Below are positions 21,597 through 29,698 of a stretch of 59,847 nt of DNA, one piece after another. A program made the translations under genes and the position numbers. Source of the stretch: a virus; IMG/VR virus record IMGVR_UViG_3300045117_000178, positions 1 to 59,847 of that record; one strand, written 5' to 3'. The stretch's first letter is position 1; each line of letters opens with the position of its first letter. The notes beneath the pieces are model-generated. The model made no database searches. It saw only the letters and a list, made by a program, of their open reading frames with translations, and was not told where the DNA came from.

Positions 21597-22065
21597 GCTC
21601 GCACCGAAACCACCATCTCCACCCGCGCCCCAAACATACCCGGTGCCCTTTCCTGTGGCTGTGCCGGGAGCCACTCCACCGCTCAAGACCCAGAGGTCGC
21701 TGTTCAAGGACATGTTCGGGACCGATCACAGCGTTCTGGCCTTGGCGCTGGACAGTCACTGGGCCAACCCCGAACAGCGCGAGCTCGCTCTTCAGATCTT
21801 GTCAGGCCAAAAGTCCGTCTCCACCCTCACCGATTCCGAGCAGGAGGTCTTGGATGCGATCGTCCACAGCTACAACGATGCCGAGCGCCCCACCGGTACG
21901 CCTGTGCAATCAGCCAACGAACGACTGTCCGTACCTGGAGGTGCAGAGCAAGGACAAGACATGCAGCCTACCGGAGAACCTGATCTGCAAGATCGATCCC
22001 CCGACGAAGAAGGACCAGACTTCAGCGACGCCTACTCCTGGACAGAAGGAGGAGGACCAAAGTAG
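21580..22065 (+). CDS. Hypothetical protein
   Basis: 161 aa. Pro-rich N-terminus (KPPSPPAPQTYPVPFPVAVP), helical centre (SVLALALDSHWANPEQRELA; LTDSEQEVLDAIVHSYNDA) and disordered acidic C-terminus. Unrecognised; cotranscribed with the RHH-like gene. Confidence 0.55.
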   Translation: MTKISKLAPKPPSPPAPQTYPVPFPVAVPGATPPLKTQRSLFKDMFGTDHSVLALALDSHWANPEQRELALQILSGQKSVSTLTDSEQEVLDAIVHSYNDAERPTGTPVQSANERLSVPGGAEQGQDMQPTGEPDLQDRSPDEEGPDFSDAYSWTEGGGPK

Positions 22066-22078
22066 GAAGGCCGGCTTC

Positions 22079-22108
22079 TGAAACCCACCACTCCTTTCTT
22101 GGCATAAG
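22079..22108 (+). promoter_or_regulatory. Cassette promoter
   Basis: TGAAAC, 18 bp containing CTTTCTTGG, CATAAG, GATCATAAC, then AAAGGAGG before ATG 22135. The preceding CGGCTTCTGAAA is repeated before the RNA promoter at 22411. Confidence 0.65.
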
Positions 22109-22134
22109 GATCATAACAGAGAAAGGAGGGTAAT

Positions 22135-22308
22135 ATGGCCAAGCCCTTCAGTCGGGAGTGGGAGCTCGTATCGCCCAAGGTGTTCCGACTGAAAGTCTAC
22201 GGCGGCTGGATCGTTCATTTCGAGGATCTTTTCACCCCAACCACTGGGCACACCGCTCTCTGCTTCGTGCCGGATCCCCGGCACGAGTGGGAGCTCGAGC
22301 CGGCATAG
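22135..22308 (+). CDS. Small hypothetical protein (57 aa)
   Basis: 57 aa, ATG behind AAAGGAGGGTAAT. Strand-rich (FRLKVYGGWIVHFEDLF; HTALCFVPDPRHEWELE). Typical single-gene cassette with promoter and terminator. Function unknown. Confidence 0.65.
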   Translation: MAKPFSREWELVSPKVFRLKVYGGWIVHFEDLFTPTTGHTALCFVPDPRHEWELEPA

Positions 22309-22312
22309 TCTC

Positions 22313-22343
22313 GGGGCGAAGTTCTGCCCCAAATTCTTAGCTT
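22313..22343 (+). terminator. Cassette terminator with CTTAGCTT tail
   Basis: 5-bp stem GGGGC with GCCCC, then AAATTCTTAGCTT. Confidence 0.6.
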
Positions 22344-22410
22344 CGAAGATGAGCGCGGATGTCAAGTATGAATGAACCGGTTTCCCAAATTTTTGGGAGC
22401 GTCGGCTTCT

Positions 22411-22439
22411 GAAATTCGATCTCCCTTTCTGGAGATAAG
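22411..22439 (+). promoter_or_regulatory. Promoter of structured RNA 1
   Basis: GAAATT, 17 bp containing CCTTTCT, GATAAG, then AGCCATAG. Directly upstream of a region without a credible long gene. Confidence 0.6.
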
Positions 22440-22445
22440 AGCCAT

Positions 22446-22720
22446 AGAAAGGATGAAGCAGAAATTACGGCCAATTCGTGTTCTGCGAGTCCTTTGCTTC
22501 CTAAGCGTGGGGGAAGAGATTCCCATCCCTAGTCCGTCCTAAGGAAAGGCACGTTCTCCGAAAGGAGTGACTGACGTAGCCAGAGCCCCCTGCTTCCGAG
22601 TCAACGCACCAGCGGCCGCGGTGTTCATGGGGATGTGCAGCGAACCCGATTGGCACGGGTTCGAGCTCTAGCGGAGCGTCTGCAAGAGGATCTCGGGGAG
22701 AGCTTCGGCTCTTTCTTAGC
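22446..22720 (+). ncRNA. Putative structured phage RNA 1
   Basis: About 275 nt between a cassette promoter and a UUCG hairpin with TTCTTAGCTT. Predicted stems: GGGAA/TTCCC closing a GAGA tetraloop (22511-22524), CTCC/GGAG closing GAAA (22556-22567), an 8-bp perfect CGAACCCG/CGGGTTCG stem (22641-22663), and the terminal AGAGC-TTCG-GCTCT. Tetraloop-capped stems of this density suggest a folded RNA. The only reading frame starting near an AAAGG is 29 codons and does not look like a protein. Family not recognised. Confidence 0.55.
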
Positions 22721-22721
22721 T
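22699..22721 (+). terminator. Terminal hairpin of RNA 1
   Basis: AGAGC TTCG GCTCT followed by TTCTTAGCTT. Confidence 0.65.
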
Positions 22722-22725
22722 TGGG

Positions 22726-22982
22726 AGGGACGCCCAAGGAAATCATCCCAAGCGCAGCGGGAACGCCACAGGGGGCATGATCTCCACAGGGTAGCTGCCG
22801 CTCGGACGACTGGAGGATTACCGAACGATTACCCGCACAAAGGTGGGCATGGGCATGATCTTGGGGCGGTGCTGTGGACAAACAAAGCCCGCCTGCGGGG
22901 GGCCGGTCCCGAGGCGGGCTCCTTGCTGTGGACCAGGAAGTGACCGGCTCAGCCGGCGCGGAGGTAACCAGGCCCAAGCAAA
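22726..22982. other. Gene-free interval before the structural operon end
   Basis: Nothing coding was recognised in these 257 nt. It contains GGGCATGATCT twice (about 22774 and 22852) and GCTGTGGAC twice (about 22871 and 22925). It ends in the terminator-type hairpin described separately. Confidence 0.5.
22884..22922 (-). terminator. Terminator of the head/tail operon (minus strand)
   Basis: Minus strand: AGCCCGCCT ... AGGCGGGCT stem followed by TTGTTTG, a more standard intrinsic terminator. It lies ~60 bp after the last structural gene. Confidence 0.65.
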
Positions 22983-24176
22983 CTAGAAGCTGGTGTAGTC
23001 CTGCGTGTCGTACGCCCCCAGCGGAAGATTCCGGTAGCCCATGCCGTAAGCCATCGGATTTGCAGTGGCTTGTTCCATCGTCCTGACGGCCGCCGGCACG
23101 CCCTTCGCCAGGCCGTAGGCCGTGCCACCAAGGATGCCCATGGTCGCAAGGCCGCCCATAAGGCTTGGACCCTTATGGACTTTTCCGGCCTGCAAGCCCT
23201 CGATCTCCGTGGCCTTGGTCGCCTTCCTCGAGAGCTTGCCCGGGGCGCGCTCCGGAGCCGGAGTACCAGGCGTGCGGTAGGGCCCTCCAGCACCTCCAGG
23301 AGCGCCTGGAGCCGCGCCATGCGGCGGGACGTGGCCGGGAGCGGCCGAGGCCCCTCCAGTGCCTACTGGGAGCTTTGCTCGCTGCTTACGTTCGAGGTTG
23401 GCCAGCAGTTGCTTCATGTGGTCGCCCGCAGGGGCGTCTGCGGGGATAGGCGGAGGGCCCACGGGGCGGATGCGGGCGGCCTGTTCGGCGGTTGCCAGCT
23501 GGCCCACGGCCTTCCTCTCCCCACGGGCGAAGAGACGGCTGGCTCGGCGGCCGGCACCGGCTACGGCCTGTCCGACGCGGCCAAAAAAGCCGGTGATCGG
23601 TGCCAGGCTGAGGGCGTGTTTTGCGAGGCCCTCCTGGCGGCGGAACTCATCGATGGTGGTGCCGGCCTGGAGTAGCTGGCCGGGCTGGATGTTGGAAGAG
23701 ATGCCCCTGCCGGATGGGATCTGAGGGAGGGCTTCTTGCGGATCGGTGACGGCGGGCTCTCGCTTGCTGTCTTCCGTCTCGGCGAGTTCCTTGAGAGCGG
23801 CCTGCGTGCCGAACTTGTTGGCGATGGCCCCGCTCAAGATCGCCCCGATGTCTCCTTCTGCCGCGTGCTTCGCCAGATACTTGCTCGCGACACCGCCTGC
23901 CACGGTACCCACAGCAGATCCCACCAGCGCACGACCGAGGACGCCCTTGCGTTTGCCGGTAACCGGATCTTTTGGAGCCGACATCGCTCCGAGCGCAGCC
24001 CCACCGATAGTGCCGATGGGACCGACGAGGGCGCGCTTCTCCATTGACCGGTGGGCAGACACACGTGCGGCGGTCTTCAGGACGTGGGTAGCGAGATCGT
24101 GGTGTGCGCGCTCCCTTCCGGCCCTGTCAGCCTCCTCCCTCGTGACCGGGAGGAGGCCTTGGAGTTCGCGCATCAT
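22983..24176 (-). CDS. Glycine-zipper virion-region protein
   Basis: 397 aa from ATG 24176 (ATGA overlap with the tube-like gene); the longer frame above is shadow. It contains Gly-zipper segments (VGPIGTIGGAALGAMSAP; RALVGSAVGTVAGGVASKYLAKHAAEG), two KH-A sites (LAKHAAEG, LAKHALS) and a Pro/Gly linker (GGPYRTPGTPAPERAP). It shares PPIPADAPA with the protein at 54709. Probably a virion protein, possibly ejected or membrane-active. The role is inferred from context and composition. Confidence 0.6.
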   Translation of the reverse strand: MMRELQGLLPVTREEADRAGRERAHHDLATHVLKTAARVSAHRSMEKRALVGPIGTIGGAALGAMSAPKDPVTGKRKGVLGRALVGSAVGTVAGGVASKYLAKHAAEGDIGAILSGAIANKFGTQAALKELAETEDSKREPAVTDPQEALPQIPSGRGISSNIQPGQLLQAGTTIDEFRRQEGLAKHALSLAPITGFFGRVGQAVAGAGRRASRLFARGERKAVGQLATAEQAARIRPVGPPPIPADAPAGDHMKQLLANLERKQRAKLPVGTGGASAAPGHVPPHGAAPGAPGGAGGPYRTPGTPAPERAPGKLSRKATKATEIEGLQAGKVHKGPSLMGGLATMGILGGTAYGLAKGVPAAVRTMEQATANPMAYGMGYRNLPLGAYDTQDYTSF

Positions 24177-24889
24177 GGGGTGAGGACGCCCGCGGTCTGC
24201 CCGGTGATGAGCGACAGCGCGCTGACGGCCACCGGCACGCACCGCTCGAACTGGATGGCCGCGCTCTCCTGGATGATCACGCCCTGGCTGTCGGTCGCCC
24301 ACGTGTGGTTCGGCACGTAGCAGGCCTCGAGGTAGACGGCCCCGACGGTGTCCTCGTTGCTGTCACGCATGTACAGCAACAGACCGACCGGCTGGTTGAA
24401 GAGGTCGGAGGCGAGGTTGAGGTACAGGTTCTCGTAGCCGGGCGGGATCTTGACGTCGTGGGGGTTGGCCACGGTCGCGCTGCCGGCGTTGGGGAACACC
24501 GCCTTCACCGTCGTCGGGGGGATCAGGTCCTCGTAGTAGGCGTAGAGCATGCGCAGCAGCGACGGCCCGTGGTACATGATGCGGGCGATCGTCAGCTGGC
24601 CGATGGTGCGGCCGCTGATGAAGTAGCTGCGCTCGCTCCCGATCTCGAAGATCCGGTTGAACTGCCGGTTGTGGGAGAGGTTGACGTTCTGGATCACGCC
24701 GAGAGGCATGACGATCTGATCCGCTCCCGCACCAGCAAGCGCCCCGGCGGTGGCGGTCGCACCACCGACGTTGGCGAGGCGGGGAGGACCGGCAGCCACG
24801 ACCACGAAAGCAGCCGACAGGAACTGGCCGTCCACCATGCCGGACTGGACGAAACGGTCATATGGCGACCACTCACTGAACTTGGCCAT
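24173..24889 (-). CDS. Probable tail tube protein
   Basis: 238 aa, starting MAKFSEWSPYDRFVQSG. The stretch FEIGSERSYFISGRTIGQLT and the following MYHGPSLLRMLYAYYEDL match the beta-barrel tube proteins of contractile phages, and it lies directly downstream of the sheath gene as in most myoviruses. Tube proteins stack as hexamers inside the sheath. The call is by position and local pattern. Confidence 0.7.
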   Translation of the reverse strand: MAKFSEWSPYDRFVQSGMVDGQFLSAAFVVVAAGPPRLANVGGATATAGALAGAGADQIVMPLGVIQNVNLSHNRQFNRIFEIGSERSYFISGRTIGQLTIARIMYHGPSLLRMLYAYYEDLIPPTTVKAVFPNAGSATVANPHDVKIPPGYENLYLNLASDLFNQPVGLLLYMRDSNEDTVGAVYLEACYVPNHTWATDSQGVIIQESAAIQFERCVPVAVSALSLITGQTAGVLTP

Positions 24890-24942
24890 CTTGAACTCCT
24901 TCTATCGTTCGGTTTCCGTTTCCTTGCCTCGTTCAGCCTGGA

Positions 24943-27900
24943 TCAGATGATGAGGGTCAGGCGGATGTAGTTGCAGGGATACGGAACGTCCAGGGTGACG
25001 TCGATCAGGACCGTGTCGGGCGCGTCCTTGTCCTGGATGATGTTGTTGAGGTCGCCTCCGATCAGGACACCAGCCTCCGTGAGGAAGGCCAGCTGGCCCT
25101 GGATCACAGTGCTCAGGGTGTCCAGGAAGCCCTGGGTGATGTTGAACTTCCCGATGAAGTTCCGCAGGCCCGCCCGCATGAACTTGGCCGTGAAGTCCAC
25201 CACCTTCGTGATGGAGAGCTCGCGCGTCTCGATCGAGGTCAGGTCGGTGGTGAGCTGGTGCCTGCAGGTGAGCGGGCCGCCAGCCACCTCCTGGATGACC
25301 CAGTAGACACCGCCGGCCGCCCCGATGTTGAGCTGGCGCTCGCTGAACTTGTCGTTCGAGCCCACCACCCGCGTGAAGCCGGTGATGGGGAAGTTGGTGA
25401 AGCCCTGCTGCGGCGGCTGCATGCCGATCATGCCGGCGACAGCCGCGCAGATGTAGAAGGCGGGGATGAGCTGCTCGAGGCCCTTGATGGAGGCCCCGCA
25501 CTGGTCGGGGCCGATCATGACCAGACGCCGATCGGCGTAGCTCTGGCCGAGCGCCGCGTAGGTCTCGACCATCTCCTGCTTGCTCGTGACCACCGCCCCG
25601 CGCACCTTGATGCTGAACTCCTCGGAGATCAGCGTGCTGGGCAGATTGGTCATGGAGTAGAAGTTGTCGTCGTTCTCGCCCGGCGCGAACGTCACGCGGA
25701 CGGTGAGCTTGGTGCCGGTGACGGTCGAGACGCTGTACTTCTTGCTGTCGCTGGCAATGTCGAGGTAGACGCCGTCTTCCACCGTGATGGTCCCGGACGG
25801 ATCCACGCCCGCCGCCAGCAGCAAGGCGGCCAGGTTCGAGAGCTTGGTGTCGAGCTCGTTGGTGATGCCGGTGCTGTCGGCGTCCGTCCCGCTGCCGACG
25901 AGCGTGTCGACCTTGCGCGCTGGCATCGGCGGGTTGAACACCAGGATGCGCTCGCCGCGGCTGTCGGGCTCGCTCATGTAGTTGACGTGGGTCTGCCACA
26001 TCTGGTGAACGACCGCCTCCTGGGTCAGCGGCGCGATGCCGTAGACCTCCTCGCTCTCGAGGAAGGCCGCCGCCAGGCTGTAGGCCTCGAGCGTGCCGTA
26101 GGGCGCGTCGTCGGTGACGGCGTCCACACCCAGGCCGCTGACGGTCACGCCCGGAGAGTTCAGGAGCGCGAAGAACAGACCGAGGGACAGCGGGCTGTCG
26201 CTGGTGATCGGCTCCATCGCAGCCTCGAGCTCGGTCGTGCTCTCGAAGGTCAGCATCGAGGGGTTGGCGGCCGCCGCCGTGACGTCCAGGCGCAGAGCCT
26301 TGTAGGTCAGCATCAGCGGGTTCATGGCCAACGACACCGGCAGGCCGCGGGTGTCGCGCAGGATGTCCTGCTTGACCGTGACGTTGCCAGCGAGGTCCAC
26401 CACGAGATCCGGCCGGGGGCGCGTGGCCGGCAGCGTGCTCGGGATGTTCTTGGCCTGGATGTAGAAGCTGCGCTTCTTGAACGTCGCGAACGTCTGCTGG
26501 GTGTCGATGCGCAGGTCCGTGGGAGTCCCGCCCGGAGACACCTGGACGATCGTGCCGACGTACTCACCCTCGGCGTAGAGCGCGTCGCCCTCCTTCGGCT
26601 TGAAGGCCCGGCCGTTGACCACGGCGTTGTCGGTGAAGCCGAGAGTGGCGTTGGCCGTCCCCATGCCGATCTCGATCTTCGACTCGTCGCCGAGCTTGGT
26701 CGAGGCCAGCACCAGGTTGTTGGAGACGACCGAAGCGAAGCCAGCCCCCATCGTGGCGTTGATGGCGGTCGCGAGCTCGGCCTGCGTCAGCCACTGGTAG
26801 ATGTTGTCCACACCCGTGAAGCCGATGGCCGTGAACGCCGTGCTGGTGGCGTCCACCCAGATGATGCCACCGGCATCGGTCGACCCACCCACCTGGAAGC
26901 TGATGTACGTGCCGGCAGGGTCTGCCACACCGCTGCCGTTCGACCGGTAGCACACGGTCTGGCTGCACTGGGTGTTGATGGCGGTGATCGCAGCAGCGAT
27001 GTCAGCGGGCGTGGCGAACGTCACGGTCTTGAGCGTGCCGTTGACGTTGAGCTTGAGCTGGTTGGTGCCAGGCGAGCTGTAGGGGTTGGTCGGGGTGATC
27101 GGGCCGCCGTTGAACGTGATGGTCTGCGGCGGCAGGCCGTCCAGCTGCACGATGAACGTCTTGCGGTGGACGTAGATCGTGGAAGCCGGCAGCGTCGTGG
27201 TTCCGGTGAGGCTGGCCGCGGTCGGGTCCAGCCCGAAGTCCTCCGAAGGGAACCTGATCAGCGGGCTCTTCGTGTCGCCGTTGCCATCATCCACGCCGTA
27301 CAGGACGTAGGCCTCGGTGTTGTCGGTCAGGCCCAGGACGGTGTTGCCCGTACCCGTGCCGACCTTGATGTAGCCCTTCAGGCTCTTGAGCAGGAGCTTG
27401 TTGGACCCGCCGTCGTAGGCGTACGTGCCGTTGAGGCTGCTGTTGATCTTGTAGAGCAGGGAGTCGCCCATGCCGCCCTGACCGGCAGTGAAGCCGATCG
27501 CGGACCAGGCGGTCGATCCGGTCTCGATGAGACGGATGTGATCGCCCGTAGGGGTGGCCCCGCCGACCTGGAACGTGATGTACGTGCCGCCGCCATCAGG
27601 CGTTCCATCGGCCAGCGAACGGAAGGCCACGGGCGCTCCGAACTGGCTGTTGATCTGTGTGACGGCCGCGGCGATGTCAGCCGGGGTCGCGAACGTGATG
27701 GTGACCGGAGTGAGGTTGTTCTTTTGGATCACCAGCGTGTTGGTACCCACCGCGCTGTAGACGTTGCCCGGCGTCACGTGCGTACCGTCGAGCGCGTGCA
27801 TCTCGCCAGTGAAACTCACCGTCTGCTCGGCGGCTCCCATCTCGACCACGAGCTTCAGCGTCGTGTTCTTCAGCGTGGTCGTGGGGAACGTGATGGCCGA

Positions 27901-28590
27901 CCCCAGGATGAACGACATGATGCCGTTCCGGAGGAAGGTCTCCGTCCGCTTGACCTCCTGCAGGGTGCTTCCGGTGTTGATGAACACCCTGATGGAGTCC
28001 TCGTCGAAGTCGATCTCGTCGATGTTCCCGCGCGGGTCGGGGAAGCTCAGCTGATCGATGTAGGCCTTGTCCTGCTTGTAGGTCGACAGCCCGTAGGCCG
28101 TCCACCAGGGCAGGAAGCCCAGGGGCGTGTTGGCGTCGCCGTCCAAGATCTGGAGGGTCTGCCCGTCGCCCTTGCTCGTGCCCTTCAACAGGACGTACGT
28201 GCTCGCGCCGATCGTGACGGTGTAGGCCGTCCAGCCCGAGGGCGCGGCGCTGAGGATCTGCGCCTTCACCTGGTCGGCGGTCAGGTTCACGGCCGTCGGG
28301 TCCGAGAACGTGACCTCCTGCGCGGCCCCGCCGTTGACGCTGACCTTCAGCTTCTTGCCATCCAGGCCGACGTAGGGCTGTGCCTGCAGCGCGAGGATGA
28401 CCGGAGGCATGCTGATCACGGCATCGGTGTTGGCGACGTTGTTGCCGGAGGCGTCCTGCTTGTAGGCTTCCACCAGCTGGAACGCCGGGCCGACCACGCA
28501 CGGGACGAGCGTTGGCTGCACGATCGTCGGGCTGGTCGTTCGGAACTGCTGGATGATGGAGATGCCTGGACGGGGAAGCTCGTTGGCCAT
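24943..28590 (-). CDS. Tail sheath protein with repeated insert domains
   Basis: 1215 aa. The N-terminus (RPGISIIQQFRTTSPT) and the last ~350 residues (SYADRRLVMIGPDQCG, QQGFTNFPITGFTRVVG, FMRAGLRNFIGKFNITQG, PDTVLIDVTLDVPYPCNYI) are those of contractile-tail sheaths. A ~600-residue middle holds two similar units at ~240-435 and ~470-660 (both with YSxxGTNxL, TFATPADIAAA, TYIxFQVGG and AIGFT) and a diverged first one at ~70-160. These probably decorate the outside of the sheath. The family's usual length is 400-700 aa, so this is large. Confidence 0.9.
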   Translation of the reverse strand: MANELPRPGISIIQQFRTTSPTIVQPTLVPCVVGPAFQLVEAYKQDASGNNVANTDAVISMPPVILALQAQPYVGLDGKKLKVSVNGGAAQEVTFSDPTAVNLTADQVKAQILSAAPSGWTAYTVTIGASTYVLLKGTSKGDGQTLQILDGDANTPLGFLPWWTAYGLSTYKQDKAYIDQLSFPDPRGNIDEIDFDEDSIRVFINTGSTLQEVKRTETFLRNGIMSFILGSAITFPTTTLKNTTLKLVVEMGAAEQTVSFTGEMHALDGTHVTPGNVYSAVGTNTLVIQKNNLTPVTITFATPADIAAAVTQINSQFGAPVAFRSLADGTPDGGGTYITFQVGGATPTGDHIRLIETGSTAWSAIGFTAGQGGMGDSLLYKINSSLNGTYAYDGGSNKLLLKSLKGYIKVGTGTGNTVLGLTDNTEAYVLYGVDDGNGDTKSPLIRFPSEDFGLDPTAASLTGTTTLPASTIYVHRKTFIVQLDGLPPQTITFNGGPITPTNPYSSPGTNQLKLNVNGTLKTVTFATPADIAAAITAINTQCSQTVCYRSNGSGVADPAGTYISFQVGGSTDAGGIIWVDATSTAFTAIGFTGVDNIYQWLTQAELATAINATMGAGFASVVSNNLVLASTKLGDESKIEIGMGTANATLGFTDNAVVNGRAFKPKEGDALYAEGEYVGTIVQVSPGGTPTDLRIDTQQTFATFKKRSFYIQAKNIPSTLPATRPRPDLVVDLAGNVTVKQDILRDTRGLPVSLAMNPLMLTYKALRLDVTAAAANPSMLTFESTTELEAAMEPITSDSPLSLGLFFALLNSPGVTVSGLGVDAVTDDAPYGTLEAYSLAAAFLESEEVYGIAPLTQEAVVHQMWQTHVNYMSEPDSRGERILVFNPPMPARKVDTLVGSGTDADSTGITNELDTKLSNLAALLLAAGVDPSGTITVEDGVYLDIASDSKKYSVSTVTGTKLTVRVTFAPGENDDNFYSMTNLPSTLISEEFSIKVRGAVVTSKQEMVETYAALGQSYADRRLVMIGPDQCGASIKGLEQLIPAFYICAAVAGMIGMQPPQQGFTNFPITGFTRVVGSNDKFSERQLNIGAAGGVYWVIQEVAGGPLTCRHQLTTDLTSIETRELSITKVVDFTAKFMRAGLRNFIGKFNITQGFLDTLSTVIQGQLAFLTEAGVLIGGDLNNIIQDKDAPDTVLIDVTLDVPYPCNYIRLTLII

Positions 28591-29358
28591 TTAGGACTCC
28601 TTCTTCACGTTCAAGGACTGCTGGAAGGCGACCCCTCTGATGACCCTTCCCCGGATCCGTGGAGCGTTGGGAGTCGTTCCCCGCAGCTGGTCACGGACTG
28701 GAGTCTGTTGGGCCTGGACTTCGCCTCGGATGCTCATCCTCATTTCGATGTTTTGGATCAGGTTCTGCTGCGGCGTGACTCTGCCGTAGACTTGAAGGTG
28801 GAAGGGGACCTGCACGGTCGTGCAGATCCATTCACCCTCGGTGTCGCCCGACACGATGGCCCCGGCCGGTGAGGGGCTGCCGATGCTGATACCGCGTCCG
28901 AGCTCGTGGATCTTGGTGTGCTTCATGAACAGCTCACGAAGCAGCCACACGTGGTTGGCCACGACCCATGCGATGTACTCGCTCTCGAGGTCGACCTGCG
29001 AGCAGCAGTTGATGGAGATCGTACCGGGCAACAGGTCCGTCTTCTGCTTCGCACCCGTCACCTGATCGAGCTTCTGCATCTCGTCCAGGGACGTTTGCCC
29101 CCAACGCACGGGACCTCGAACCACAGTGATTCCGGGTCGTTTGCCCACGACGTCCAGGCGCAAGGGTGCCTCATCGGTGATGACGAGCTCGGTGTCCTCC
29201 AACGACGGATCCCACTTGAAGCACCCGGGGTCTTGCGCCTCGAACAGCCCGTGTAGGAACGAGAGCATGGACTTCCGCACCATGAGGAGCGGCTGCTCTG
29301 CCCACGTGGCCACCGCTGCGCTAGCGGTCGTCCCTTTGGGTGGTAGCGGCGTCGTCAC
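28591..29358 (-). CDS. Virion protein, possible tail terminator
   Basis: 255 aa from GTG 29358 behind AAAGGTG. It is immediately upstream of the sheath gene, where many phages encode the tail terminator or completion protein. Alpha/beta with a long beta stretch (EGEWICTTVQVPFHLQVYGRVT) and a Gln-rich C-terminus. Placement is the only basis for the role. Confidence 0.5.
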   Translation of the reverse strand: MTTPLPPKGTTASAAVATWAEQPLLMVRKSMLSFLHGLFEAQDPGCFKWDPSLEDTELVITDEAPLRLDVVGKRPGITVVRGPVRWGQTSLDEMQKLDQVTGAKQKTDLLPGTISINCCSQVDLESEYIAWVVANHVWLLRELFMKHTKIHELGRGISIGSPSPAGAIVSGDTEGEWICTTVQVPFHLQVYGRVTPQQNLIQNIEMRMSIRGEVQAQQTPVRDQLRGTTPNAPRIRGRVIRGVAFQQSLNVKKES

Positions 29359-29698
29359 CGGACACCTTTCTCACCAGCTCATCCACGAGCTTGTTGCCAG
29401 CCAAGGTATATCCTGCACCCAAACCTGCCCCTATGGGAACAGCATATCTGAGGAAGGACGCGGCCCTGGGGCCCACTCCCTTCTCCAGAAGGTAGCGCTC
29501 GAGCGGGCGACCTACGAGTCTGGCTGTGCCGTAGCCGACTCCCACAGCGCCGGCTGCCGGGATGCCGTAGCGCAGGAGCTTGCCGAGCATGCCGGGTTGG
29601 ATCTGCCGTGGCTCTTCACGCACCAGCGGTCGATCTTCAACCGGGATCTCGCTCGAGATCTTCTCCAGCTCGTCCCAGAAGGCGGCGTAGTCGATCAT
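29321..29698 (-). CDS. Glycine-zipper virion-region protein with DELEKIS tag
   Basis: 125 aa, ATG 29698 overlapping the previous stop (ATGA); the longer frame is shadow. Starts MIDYAAFWDELEKISSEIP, one of the shared tags. Two Gly-rich hydrophobic segments follow (YGIPAAGAVGVGYGTARL; RYAVPIGAGLGAGYTLAG). Likely a small internal or membrane-active virion protein. Confidence 0.6.
   Translation of the reverse strand: MIDYAAFWDELEKISSEIPVEDRPLVREEPRQIQPGMLGKLLRYGIPAAGAVGVGYGTARLVGRPLERYLLEKGVGPRAASFLRYAVPIGAGLGAGYTLAGNKLVDELVRKVSGDDAATTQRDDR

Noticed and set aside
22641-22675. tRNA T-arm-like GGTTCGAGCTC
   Set aside because: The surrounding sequence does not form acceptor, D and anticodon arms; the stem is better explained as part of RNA 1.
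22501-22977. 158-aa minus-strand frame
   Set aside because: Low-complexity Pro/Ser/Arg composition, no ribosome site, and overlap with the RNA 1 and operon-terminator signals.
25258-28872. 1204-aa plus-strand open frame opposite the sheath gene
   Set aside because: Antisense shadow caused by high GC; its protein is Arg/Ala/Asp/Val/His-rich without fold-like patterns, while the minus strand encodes a clear sheath protein.
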